Shown: positions 1 to 6,143, counted from the stretch's first letter. The stretch: 7,886 nucleotides of DNA from JBNJGT01 sp046496745 (GCA_046496745.1 JAWOGQ010000026.1:1-7886), one strand, 5' to 3'. Made by a program: numbers and translations. Notes: generated from the sequence alone by a model not told the origin.

Positions 1-89
1 GTAAGCGAAAGATGCGCTACCAGAAAGGATTTTGCAAGCAGGTGCGAAAGACGCCGCATAGAATTTCTCATTGAAGCCGAGTCCCAAAG
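1..89. other. Left edge, no recognised gene
   Basis: I recognise no gene in this short edge segment. One plus-strand frame is open from base 1 to a TAA at 94-96, but its translation resembles no family I know and the stop lies inside the TATA box of the next gene. An imperfect direct repeat, GCGAAAGAYGC, occurs at 5-15 and 44-54. It could be the last codons of an upstream gene or the tail of an RNA. Confidence 0.3.
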
Positions 90-98
90 TTTATAAAT
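90..98 (+). promoter_or_regulatory. Archaeal TATA box of the permease fusion gene
   Basis: TTTATAAAT begins 30 bases before the ATG at 120. In archaea transcription starts about 25 bases downstream of the TATA box, so the transcript should begin at or next to the start codon and be leaderless. No Shine-Dalgarno sequence precedes the ATG, which agrees. The core TTTATAAA is palindromic, so the box alone gives no direction. Confidence 0.7.
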
Positions 99-119
99 GA
101 GCCATCCAGAAATATTTTT

Positions 120-2603
120 ATGCCAACCAAATCTTCAGTTGGACTAAAAAAGAGCCTGAGTTTCAAAACTATTATCTTTCTTACAGTAAATTCCATAATG
201 GGCACAGGAATCTTTTTTCTTCCTGCAGTTGGCGCAGGTGTCATGGGCACCTCTTCTATTCTTGCCTGGGTCATCCTTTCTATAATCTCCATCTACATAG
301 CTTCCCTTTTTGGAGAGCTATGCTCAATGTTTCCAAAAGCTGGGGGTATCTATGAGTTCTCAAAACATGTCTATCCAAAACCTGTATCTTTTCTTATCGG
401 TTGGAGCGCTCTTGTCGCATCTAACATCACTATTGCAATGCTCACGATTGGTGCTATCCAGTACTTATTGCCTTTTGAGATACTCTATCTCAAAGAACTT
501 GTCTCGGTCCTGTTTATCCTGATCTTCAATTATATCTCTTTCAAGGGAATAAAGACCTCATCAACCATGCTTGTTACTTTTGCATTCATTACCCTTGGCA
601 CCCTAACAACAATAATCATCTCCAATTTTATCAATCTTGATCCCTCAAAGCTTGCACCAACACCCTGGAACATCTCCATCCTCTTGGTAACAATCTTCAT
701 GATAGCAGAAACATTCTTTGGTTGGGAATCTCCACTGTTCCTTGCAGAAGAGACAAAGAACGGACACATTGTCGTCCCCCGCGCCCTTGTGATAGGTACA
801 GTTTTTATCACCCTTATCTCTCTTCTTCTGGTTGTGAGCTCACTGGGTTCACTTGACTGGCAGGTCTTTGCAGCCGCAGAAGCGCCATTGCTTGCCCTTG
901 CAGGAAATAATTTCGGTGTCCAGGCAGTTGGAGTCTTTACGATCCTGATCTATGTCTCGCTGATAGGTTCAGTTGCAGGTTGGATAACAACATCTCCCCG
1001 TCTGATACTTTCTCTTGCACAGGATAACATGTTTCCCAAGAAGTTTGCTGCAATACATCCAAAGAATTCAACCCCTCATAATGCGATAATCTTCCAGACA
1101 GTAGTATCCATAGCCCTTATCTTTATAGGCTCAGCCAATTATCATGCCTTACTGGAAATGCTTCTTCCTCTTCTCATGCTCCTTTATTCTGCAGTAATCC
1201 TCCTTGTTGCAATACTGCGATTCAGGCAACCTGGCACAAAAAGATACTTTAATGCCCCTTTTCCCCGGACTGGTCCTTTTGTAATGATCGGTTTCTTTGG
1301 AGTCCTCTTTTATTTCTGGATAACAAATGCCCATAATGCCTTACAATCATTGCAACTGGCAGCAACCTTCATCTTGATGGGGTTGCCAGTATATCTTTTC
1401 ATGCAGATGCAATATAATCCTTATGCAGTGAATGCTATAAATAATCTTTTTGCATATCTCAATCTTTACCTTGAGAGGCTGCTAGTTCCTCCAAGAATGC
1501 GTGTGGAGATCCTTGGTCTTCTGGGGCAGATGAGGGGGAAGACCATATTTGAGTTTGGCTGTTCTGTTGGGACCCTTACCAAGCACCTGGCTGAAGAGGT
1601 TGGGCCTGATGGGCAGGTCTATGCTACTGATGTATCCACCAAGAATATTTCCATAACAAAGAATCGTATACAAAAGGAAGGGCATTCCCATGTTGAGGTA
1701 TTCCATGATCCTGATCATGTCGAGAGGGTGCATCCGGAAATTCCCAAGGTTGATGCGATCATATCCATAGGCTCGCTTGACAGTGTCGCAAAACCTGATC
1801 CTGTTCTTTCAGGTATGAATGCGCGGCTTAACTTTGGTGATCAGGTCTGTTTTGTTGAATATGACAAGTTCTTTCACGTGATAAGCAACATGAACTGGTT
1901 GGGAAATGATTCCATGATAAAGCACATTTTCCGCAGGAATGGATTCTTGATCAATATCAAGCGAAAGAATGGGTTGTTCTGGGAGACAGTCTTTATCTAT
2001 GGAAAAAAGATAATGGAGAGTTCTCATGAGCAATTTGATGAACGGATTGATATTGAGGAGATCTATGATGACCGTAAGGAAATAAAAGGCCTTTATGAGA
2101 TAGTGAAAGGTCATATCCTTGAGAGGAAAGAGAAGGTTCTGCTGGATAATAAAGGGTTGGTCTTCATGGCAGACCCCAAGCTTGAATCCATGAGATTTGC
2201 TGTGAACATGAAATACTTTGACAAGATCTTCAGCATATTGTTGAGGATTGCTGTGCATTATTGTCCTGAGGAGGGGGATATAAATATCGCATTATGGAGT
2301 GATGGTGAGAATATTGTCTTGCGGATGCTGTTTAAGATGGAGTCACATGTTCTGATTGTCTTTGCAGACCAGGATACCAATGATAATTGGGAGGGGAAGC
2401 GTGACCTGTCATATCTAAGGCGGCTTGTGCAGCTGGGTTATAAGGGTGATATGGATATAAGGCAGGTATCAGAGGAGGATGTGAAGGAGTATCCTGGCTA
2501 CAAGCAATTCATTGTAGGAGAGTATGAAGAGCATAGTATACATGAGGGGGATCCATATATTGTTATTGATGTGAAAATCCCTCTGGAGCGGATTAATCCG
2601 TAA
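120..2603 (+). CDS. APC-family permease fused to a SAM methyltransferase domain and a degenerate kinase ATPase-like domain
   Basis: Three parts are visible in 827 residues. Residues about 15-435 form a hydrophobic, roughly 12-helix transporter of the amino acid/polyamine/organocation (APC, LeuT-fold) type. Helix 1 carries the family's unwound substrate-binding motif G28-T29-G30-I31-F32, and helix 6 has F200-G201-W202-E203 followed by E210-E211-T-K-N. Residues about 456-631 form a class I methyltransferase: glycine-rich motif I at E478-F-G-C-S-V-G484 for S-adenosylmethionine, acidic D504 at the end of strand 2, and a closing 'FIYGKK' strand. Residues about 632-827 resemble the ATPase part of a histidine kinase without its Asn residues (see findings). 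The permease should lie in the membrane with both soluble domains in the cytoplasm. The ATG at 120 is fixed by the TATA box 30 bases upstream. Ordinary APC permeases end near residue 450, so the C-terminal half is an addition. Transported substrate and methyl acceptor cannot be told from sequence. The permease and methyltransferase calls are firm; the third domain is tentative. Confidence 0.88.
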   Translation: MPTKSSVGLKKSLSFKTIIFLTVNSIMGTGIFFLPAVGAGVMGTSSILAWVILSIISIYIASLFGELCSMFPKAGGIYEFSKHVYPKPVSFLIGWSALVASNITIAMLTIGAIQYLLPFEILYLKELVSVLFILIFNYISFKGIKTSSTMLVTFAFITLGTLTTIIISNFINLDPSKLAPTPWNISILLVTIFMIAETFFGWESPLFLAEETKNGHIVVPRALVIGTVFITLISLLLVVSSLGSLDWQVFAAAEAPLLALAGNNFGVQAVGVFTILIYVSLIGSVAGWITTSPRLILSLAQDNMFPKKFAAIHPKNSTPHNAIIFQTVVSIALIFIGSANYHALLEMLLPLLMLLYSAVILLVAILRFRQPGTKRYFNAPFPRTGPFVMIGFFGVLFYFWITNAHNALQSLQLAATFILMGLPVYLFMQMQYNPYAVNAINNLFAYLNLYLERLLVPPRMRVEILGLLGQMRGKTIFEFGCSVGTLTKHLAEEVGPDGQVYATDVSTKNISITKNRIQKEGHSHVEVFHDPDHVERVHPEIPKVDAIISIGSLDSVAKPDPVLSGMNARLNFGDQVCFVEYDKFFHVISNMNWLGNDSMIKHIFRRNGFLINIKRKNGLFWETVFIYGKKIMESSHEQFDERIDIEEIYDDRKEIKGLYEIVKGHILERKEKVLLDNKGLVFMADPKLESMRFAVNMKYFDKIFSILLRIAVHYCPEEGDINIALWSDGENIVLRMLFKMESHVLIVFADQDTNDNWEGKRDLSYLRRLVQLGYKGDMDIRQVSEEDVKEYPGYKQFIVGEYEEHSIHEGDPYIVIDVKIPLERINP

Positions 2604-2624
2604 ATTCTTCAGTGGCCTTGTAAG

Positions 2625-2642
2625 ATTTTCAATATTTTTGTT
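2625..2642 (+). terminator. T-rich probable terminator after the permease fusion
   Basis: The 3' flank holds a TTTT run and then TTTTT at 2635-2639. Archaeal RNA polymerase terminates at such T tracts without needing a strong hairpin, and none is evident here. A new promoter follows at 2670, so an end of transcription here is sensible. Confidence 0.4.
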
Positions 2643-2669
2643 ACTGTTTAGGTACTACTAATAGAAATC

Positions 2670-2678
2670 TTAATAAAG
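2670..2678 (+). promoter_or_regulatory. TATA box of the Tat/CBS/membrane operon
   Basis: TTAATAAAG starts 31 bases before the ATG at 2701. The same 9-mer at the same 31-base distance precedes the TrkA_C gene at 5262. It predicts a leaderless mRNA and favours ATG 2701 over the in-frame TTG codons at 2695 and 2698, which would lie upstream of the expected transcription start. Confidence 0.7.
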
Positions 2679-2700
2679 GATTATTGTTTTTATATTGTTG

Positions 2701-3942
2701 ATGGCAGACCCTCTTGAGCTTGAAGGACTGGTTCGCAAATATGGGCGACGTGATTTTCTCAAGACTTTGGGTGCTGCTACCTGCGGGGGCCTGGTTGCTG
2801 GTGGGTTGACTCATGCAGCACTTGGGAAAGGCATGGAGTATCTGGGTGAATTTGTTGATTCTATCTCTTCTAATATGCAGGAGTTTGTCCAGGATATGGT
2901 CGCTTTGCGCGGTACTTTGGAGAATGAGATCAGCAGGCATGCTGAGGTGCTCCAGAACCAGTATGAGTCTGGAAGGCTGGAATACCTGCGGGAACTGAAT
3001 CTTGTTAGCGCACAAGAAATGGAGACATTTGAAAGGCTTATCGAGAATCTTGAAAATATTGAAGACCATTATGGTCTTTCTGAGCGGTTGCGCATCTTTA
3101 AAGGAAGGGTTGATGATAGGCTGTCAAGGATCGATGCTTATATCGAGGAAGAATGGTGGAGCAAGGTTCCGGGTCTTGATAAACTCAATGATGGAGTGCG
3201 TTCACTTTTCGGAAAACCTACTGGTGAAGATGGGCGGCTTTACAGGCAACAGATAAGGAACAGGATGCATTACCTGGCTCAGGTCTATGAGATCAATTGG
3301 GAGAACAAGAAGGCACAGGAAGTTGTTGCTGACCAGATAACTGATTGGCTTGATGATAATCACCTGAGTAGGGATGAGCGGGAATTGCTGGGATTACTAA
3401 AGGAAAATTATGTTGATACAGGGAATCCGGATGGGTTGCGGGAATTTATCATGAATTATGATTCGCGGGGAAATATGTATGTTGAGCGTGAAAAGCTTGA
3501 AGCACTGCAATCAGGGATCAGGTCTTTAGAGGAAACTATCTCTGTATATAAGGAGGATGTTTTCATACTTGAGCAGTTGCAGGAAAGTTACCAGAGGGGA
3601 ATCTCTCTGAAACAGGAACTTCGAAGCCAGACTCCCGAAGAGGTTGATTTCTATAGGGATGCATATAAGACTCAACTTGAAGAACTTGAACAATCGGTTT
3701 CAGGAGTCATCGAAAAGATTACTGAGAAAGGTTACATCACTCCGGAAGAACCACCCTCTTCAGCGATACAAGCAAGGCTTTCTCCTGTCCGTAATGGTAT
3801 CTCTATTGGGATGGCAATACTAGGAGGGCTTTATGCTGGGATGAAACGTTTTTCGAAACGAAAGGAGCGAGCATATTATCAGGCTGGAAAAGAATTGGAA
3901 TCTGCCTATAACAGGCTAGTGGAGGAACGAAATGAAACTTGA
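2701..3942 (+). CDS. Tat-signal coiled-coil protein with C-terminal membrane segment
   Basis: The 413-residue protein is of no family I can name. Near the N-terminus, G15-R16-R17-D18-F19-L20-K21 matches the twin-arginine (Tat) signal motif and is followed by a weakly hydrophobic Gly/Ala-rich stretch to about residue 42, so it is probably exported folded or anchored by this signal. Residues about 50-125 and 259-340 are charged, heptad-like and probably coiled coil. A short hydrophobic segment lies at about 367-382 (ISIGMAILGGLYAGM) and is followed by a very basic tail (KRFSKRKER), which by the positive-inside rule should be cytoplasmic. This gives an N-in, C-in protein with a large extracytoplasmic coiled-coil middle. 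It is first in an operon and overlaps the CBS gene by 11 bases. C28 in 'AATC' is a poor lipobox because hydrophobic residues continue beyond it. The Tat motif is clear; the topology is inferred. Confidence 0.8.
   Translation: MADPLELEGLVRKYGRRDFLKTLGAATCGGLVAGGLTHAALGKGMEYLGEFVDSISSNMQEFVQDMVALRGTLENEISRHAEVLQNQYESGRLEYLRELNLVSAQEMETFERLIENLENIEDHYGLSERLRIFKGRVDDRLSRIDAYIEEEWWSKVPGLDKLNDGVRSLFGKPTGEDGRLYRQQIRNRMHYLAQVYEINWENKKAQEVVADQITDWLDDNHLSRDERELLGLLKENYVDTGNPDGLREFIMNYDSRGNMYVEREKLEALQSGIRSLEETISVYKEDVFILEQLQESYQRGISLKQELRSQTPEEVDFYRDAYKTQLEELEQSVSGVIEKITEKGYITPEEPPSSAIQARLSPVRNGISIGMAILGGLYAGMKRFSKRKERAYYQAGKELESAYNRLVEERNET
3921..3925 (+). promoter_or_regulatory. Shine-Dalgarno site of the CBS gene
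   Basis: GGAGG lies six bases before the ATG at 3932, inside the last codons of the preceding gene. It supports this start and shows that genes inside the operon use ribosome-binding sites, although the first gene appears leaderless. Confidence 0.75.
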
Positions 3943-4309
3943 AAACTGTCGTCTGATCGAACCATTTATCTGCAATGAATCTGATACAGTCGTTACTGTC
4001 GCACAGAAGCTTCGGGCCATAACCTTGAGGCATATTTTTGTTGTTAGGGATAAATATCCTATAGGGATAATATCTGTCATGGATATCAATAATCGTGTAG
4101 TTGCAGAGAACAAGGATCTTGTTTCAACGGTTGCAAAAGATATAATGTCACAGCCTATTGATGTTTTCACCGAGGAGGATGATATCGATTCGGTTGCGAC
4201 GAGAATGATAAACAAGGGGCAGGCAATGAATGCTGTAGTGAAGGATGGTTCGATGATAGGTATAATCACATTGCATGAATTGTTGAGGTTGAAAAATGAA
4301 AAGGACTAA
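3932..4309 (+). CDS. Two-CBS-domain protein
   Basis: This 125-residue protein consists almost entirely of a CBS pair (Bateman module). The first repeat spans about residues 8-58, with the typical 'TLRHIFVVRDKYPIGIISVMDI' ending (not quoted beyond its key pattern: hydrophobic strand, G-I-I-S, D-I). The second spans about 68-122, begins at K69-D-I-M72 and ends with G-I-I-T followed by a helix. CBS pairs usually bind adenine nucleotides or S-adenosylmethionine and control a partner protein. No catalytic or DNA-binding domain is attached, so it probably acts on a partner in trans. The gene overlaps both neighbours (11 and 14 bases) in different frames, so translation of the three is likely coupled and the partners are probably the flanking membrane-associated proteins. 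The ligand is not predictable. Confidence 0.9.
   Translation: MKLENCRLIEPFICNESDTVVTVAQKLRAITLRHIFVVRDKYPIGIISVMDINNRVVAENKDLVSTVAKDIMSQPIDVFTEEDDIDSVATRMINKGQAMNAVVKDGSMIGIITLHELLRLKNEKD
4285..4289 (+). promoter_or_regulatory. Shine-Dalgarno site of the third operon gene
   Basis: GAGGT lies six bases before the ATG at 4296, within the end of the CBS gene. Spacing equals that of the previous site, which supports both start codons. Confidence 0.65.
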
Positions 4310-4928
4310 ATTCATACATAAGCACCTGGATAATCTCCTGGAAGATTACGACATCAACAAGTATTTTGAGGAGAATCCTCATCGTTACGACGAGTTGATG
4401 GATGGTCTGCGGGATTCGCTCGGGAAAGCATATGATTCCTATGCGAAAAGCTATTTCGAGGAGAAAGGGCTTGGGTCTTATGTCTCGAATTTTCTGAGGA
4501 AATCCGGGTTTGTGGCTGACACTCTCGCGACCTATACCTTCTGGACGATGGGAGGAGCCATGGCACTCAAGCCAGTGGGGTTCGGCTTGAAGACCATTGC
4601 AGACGGTATCGAGGGAACCCATTATGCACGGCATGTGAAGAAGGGTGAACTTTCAGATCATCTTACTGATGATCTTTCCATTGCAGGAGAAGGCTTACTG
4701 GAGCGTGTCGTGTCCTATCTTCCCTTGGGTGTGGGAGAGGTTGCGGATGTCATGCGTGGAACCAAAAAGTATGATACGCGAATCGTGAACCAGGCTTTGG
4801 GTGCGAGCAAGCGTGAGTTCATCAAGCAGTTCGGTGAGTACAAGCCGCAGGGTCAGATCATACCTTTGGATGAGTTCAGGAATCCCCAGTATAATGATCT
4901 TATTTCAGATTACAGGAAGGCAGCCTGA
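4296..4928 (+). CDS. Probable membrane protein of unknown function
   Basis: I do not recognise this 210-residue protein. The first 65 residues are charged and helical in character. Residues about 70-107 form a hydrophobic, Gly/Ala-rich segment (centre 'FWTMGGAMALKPVGFGL') able to cross or lie in the membrane, and residues about 127-153 form a second, more amphipathic one. The C-terminal 50 residues are polar. It starts 14 bases inside the CBS gene behind a good Shine-Dalgarno site, so it is the third member of the operon. Its TGA stop at 4926-4928 lies inside the left copy of a 9-bp direct repeat that flanks the element at 4931-5073; because the duplicated target includes the stop, the insertion leaves the protein intact. 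Reality of the gene is well supported; function unknown. Confidence 0.8.
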   Translation: MKRTKFIHKHLDNLLEDYDINKYFEENPHRYDELMDGLRDSLGKAYDSYAKSYFEEKGLGSYVSNFLRKSGFVADTLATYTFWTMGGAMALKPVGFGLKTIADGIEGTHYARHVKKGELSDHLTDDLSIAGEGLLERVVSYLPLGVGEVADVMRGTKKYDTRIVNQALGASKREFIKQFGEYKPQGQIIPLDEFRNPQYNDLISDYRKAA

Positions 4929-4930
4929 CC
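4922..4930 (+). repeat. Left copy of 9-bp direct repeat (target site duplication)
   Basis: AGCCTGACC here is repeated exactly at 5074-5082, immediately outside the inverted-repeat ends of the 143-bp element. This copy contains the stop codon of the upstream gene. Confidence 0.7.
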
Positions 4931-4944
4931 GAGTTTTTGGAATA

Positions 4945-4978
4945 ATTCCGGCATCGACTTCGGCTTGAATTCCTTTTT
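4945..4978 (+). terminator. Possible terminator inside the element
   Basis: An imperfect hairpin, with ATTC at 4945-4948 facing GAAT at 4967-4970 and CG pairs inside, is followed by TTTTT at 4974-4978. It would end transcription of the three-gene operon before the tRNA, and if real it was supplied by the inserted element. Confidence 0.35.
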
Positions 4979-4983
4979 AAAAA

Positions 4984-5023
4984 AAGGTGACACGTTGCAC
5001 ACAACACCTCCCCCTGTCACCTT
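4984..5023. repeat. 9-bp inverted repeat with nested hairpin
   Basis: AAGGTGACA (4984-4992) is perfectly complementary to TGTCACCTT (5015-5023). Inside the 22-base loop, GTTG (4994-4997) pairs with CAAC (5002-5005), followed by the C-rich stretch ACCTCCCCC. It lies in the middle of the putative mobile element and may be its internal palindrome rather than a separate RNA. Confidence 0.6.
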
Positions 5024-5073
5024 ATGTAGGGACATCGGCCTTCGTAATAATGATGCATCTTTTCGAAAAACTC

Positions 5074-5082
5074 AGCCTGACC
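5074..5082 (+). repeat. Right copy of 9-bp direct repeat (target site duplication)
   Basis: AGCCTGACC, identical to 4922-4930, begins at the base after the right inverted-repeat end. Confidence 0.7.
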
Positions 5083-5088
5083 AGTAAC

Positions 5089-5096
5089 TTTAAAAA
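5089..5096 (+). promoter_or_regulatory. TATA box of tRNA-Leu
   Basis: TTTAAAAA begins 33 bases before the first base of the tRNA, which allows transcription to start a few bases upstream of the mature 5' end, as is usual for archaeal tRNA genes. It lies only six bases right of the direct repeat copy. Confidence 0.6.
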
Positions 5097-5121
5097 GAGA
5101 ATCCTCATTCCACCCTCTTAC

Positions 5122-5225
5122 GAGAGGGTAGCAAAGCCTGGTCAAATGCGCAGGACTTAAGTGCATCTGCTGAGAGATCCTGTCCCTTAGTGGGTTCGGG
5201 GGTTCAAATCCCCTCCCTCTCACCA
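5122..5225 (+). tRNA. tRNA-Leu(UAA) with a 15-base intron and encoded CCA
   Basis: The acceptor stem GAGAGGG (5122-5128) pairs perfectly with CCCTCTC (5215-5221), followed by discriminator A5222 and an encoded CCA (5223-5225). The D arm is closed by GCA/TGC (5131-5133/5147-5149) around AAGCCTGGTCAAA. The anticodon stem is CAGGA (5151-5155) with TCCTG (5178-5182), and the anticodon TAA is at 5158-5160. A long variable arm (CCC 5184-5186 with GGG 5192-5194) is typical of leucine tRNA. The T arm has GGGGG/CCCCT around TTCAAAT. The anticodon stem forms only if bases 5162-5176 are removed; the mature tRNA is then 89 bases including CCA. The molecule reads UUA codons, and UUG by wobble. Confidence 0.93.
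5162..5176 (+). other. tRNA intron, 15 bases, between positions 37 and 38
   Basis: The canonical archaeal intron site is used. Loop bases C5156-T-T-A5159 pair with T5171-G-A-G5174 (one G-U wobble) to give the 4-bp central helix. The flanking 3-base bulges are A5160-G5161/T5162 and A5175-G5176/A5177, with the cuts after 5161 and 5176, as the archaeal tRNA splicing endonuclease requires. Outside is the anticodon stem; inside only GC/GC (5163-5164/5169-5170) around the tetraloop ATCT remains. Confidence 0.85.
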
Positions 5226-5230
5226 TAAAA

Positions 5231-5239
5231 TTAATAAAG
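5231..5239 (+). promoter_or_regulatory. TATA box of the TrkA_C gene
   Basis: TTAATAAAG starts 31 bases before the ATG at 5262 and only five bases after the tRNA's CCA end. Sequence and spacing are identical to the box at 2670-2678. It predicts a leaderless transcript independent of the tRNA. Confidence 0.7.
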
Positions 5240-5261
5240 CCTTCTTGCTGGTCATTCTTTT

Positions 5262-6083
5262 ATGATTGAGCTCGTCTCTTTTTTGATCGTTATCCTTTTC
5301 TCACTTATTGTCATAAAGATCGGAGCGATTGCACTTGAGGCCACCGGCCTTTCAAAAGACATTGCTCAGTTTCAGGCACAATCTGCCTTCTCAGGTGTTG
5401 GATTCACCACAAAAGAGTCTGAAAGCCTTATGCAGAGTAGTGTAAGACGAAAAATCCTTCGGTTTCTCATGCTGATGGGAAGTGCGGGGCTTACATCTGC
5501 TGTTGCCACTTTGATTCTTGCTTTCATCAAATCTGATGAGACTGTGAATGTTGCTGGTTTTGGTATGAATGCTGCTTTCTTCAACCTCATGGCCATTTTC
5601 ATTGTACTTTTGATTGTTTTCCTCATATCACGGACGGATTTCTTTGATCACCTGATAAGGCGGATGCTGAAGCGACCTTTGCAGCATATCAAGGCAAAAG
5701 TCAATCTCTATGATTTTGAGAAGGTGTTGGGATTGAGCCAGGGGAATAGCATAGTATCATTTGATGTGCCAAAGAACCATTGGATGGAATCTAAGACCAT
5801 AGGAAAATTGAAGCTTGAAAAAGAGGGTGTGATTATCCTTGGGATATTCAGGAAAATCAAGGGGATAGAACAGTATATTGCTACACCTTCAGACAATTTC
5901 AAGATACACAGGCACGATAAGGTTGTTGTCTATTGCAAGGAATCAATCGCTGAAAACCTTGCGAACAGGGAAAAGGGCAAAAGCGGGCAATATGCTCGTG
6001 TGGAAGCTGAAATCAAGCATAAGAATTTCAATGCCCTGAACAAACTGACAGAAGAAAAAGTGACAAAAGAGATCAAGAAGTGA
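5262..6083 (+). CDS. Three-helix membrane protein with TrkA_C (RCK_C) domain
   Basis: The 273-residue protein has three probable membrane helices, at about residues 2-22, 65-88 and 98-122. Between the first two lies the stretch 'FQAQSAFSGVGFTT', conserved in this family and reminiscent of the pore-loop phrase of Trk/Ktr potassium transporters. A TrkA_C domain follows at about residues 160-226, beginning 'VSFDVP' and ending 'HRHDKVVVYC'. TrkA_C domains bind small ligands and gate or regulate potassium and other ion transporters. The Rossmann TrkA_N half is absent, and the rest is a lysine-rich tail. I know related proteins mainly as 'TrkA C-terminal domain-containing protein', transport function unproved, so ion transport or its regulation is inferred. 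The ATG at 5262 is supported by the TATA box 31 bases upstream. Confidence 0.85.
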   Translation: MIELVSFLIVILFSLIVIKIGAIALEATGLSKDIAQFQAQSAFSGVGFTTKESESLMQSSVRRKILRFLMLMGSAGLTSAVATLILAFIKSDETVNVAGFGMNAAFFNLMAIFIVLLIVFLISRTDFFDHLIRRMLKRPLQHIKAKVNLYDFEKVLGLSQGNSIVSFDVPKNHWMESKTIGKLKLEKEGVIILGIFRKIKGIEQYIATPSDNFKIHRHDKVVVYCKESIAENLANREKGKSGQYARVEAEIKHKNFNALNKLTEEKVTKEIKK

Positions 6084-6114
6084 TGGGTGCTCTTGTTTTT
6101 CTCTAACTCGTTCT

Positions 6115-6142
6115 CATCTGGAATTGTTTGCAGATGTTTTGG
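6115..6142 (+). terminator. Hairpin plus T tract between convergent genes
   Basis: CATCTG (6115-6120) pairs with CAGATG (6131-6136) over a 10-base loop, followed by TTTTGG. A further TTTTT run lies upstream at 6096-6100. These end the plus-strand TrkA_C transcript in the 60-base gap before the stop of the minus-strand gene. The reverse strand lacks a comparable T run after the hairpin. Confidence 0.45.
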
Positions 6143-6143
6143 T

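Larger units (their letters stand above)
4931..5073. mobile_element. MITE-like 143-bp element with terminal inverted repeats
   Basis: The left end reads GAGTTTTT (4931-4938) and the right end AAAAACTC (5066-5073), a perfect 8-bp terminal inverted repeat that extends to 11 of 12 matches (GAGTTTTTSGAA). The ends are directly flanked by 9-bp direct repeats at 4922-4930 and 5074-5082. No reading frame for a transposase fits inside, so it would be a non-autonomous derivative moved in trans. A 9-bp duplication is used by several insertion-sequence families; I cannot assign one. The inside is rich in inverted repeats: a hairpin at 4945-4970, CCTTTTT/AAAAAGG at 4972-4987 and a 9-bp stem at 4984-5023. 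Removing the element and one repeat copy would place the tRNA promoter directly after the operon's stop codon. Confidence 0.65.

Noticed and set aside
3..71. Divergent minus-strand gene starting with ATG at 69-71 under the palindromic TATA box at 90-97
   Set aside because: The box would begin only 26 bases before that ATG, unlike the 29-31 seen elsewhere, and the 23 visible codons resemble no protein.
1809..2258. 149-codon minus-strand open frame
   Set aside because: It is a shadow of the methyltransferase part of the fusion gene, with no promoter or recognisable protein pattern.
2013..2603. Separate gene starting at the internal ATG at 2013
   Set aside because: The frame is continuous with the methyltransferase and there is no TATA box or Shine-Dalgarno site at the right distance; internal initiation cannot be excluded but is unsupported.
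2695..2700. TTG codons as start of the Tat-signal protein
   Set aside because: They lie before the transcription start predicted from the TATA box at 2670, and ATG 2701 has the standard spacing.
2776..2786. Lipobox around C28 of the Tat-signal protein
   Set aside because: AATC is not a good lipobox and hydrophobic residues continue for about 13 residues after the cysteine.
5050..5080. C/D-box guide RNA (C-like ATGATGC at 5050-5056, CTGA at 5077-5080)
   Set aside because: The C box is imperfect, only 20 bases separate the boxes, no internal C'/D' pair is seen, and the CTGA is part of the 9-bp direct repeat.
5017..5226. Minus-strand open frame across the tRNA gene
   Set aside because: It reads through a complete tRNA and the right half of the repeat element; no protein features.
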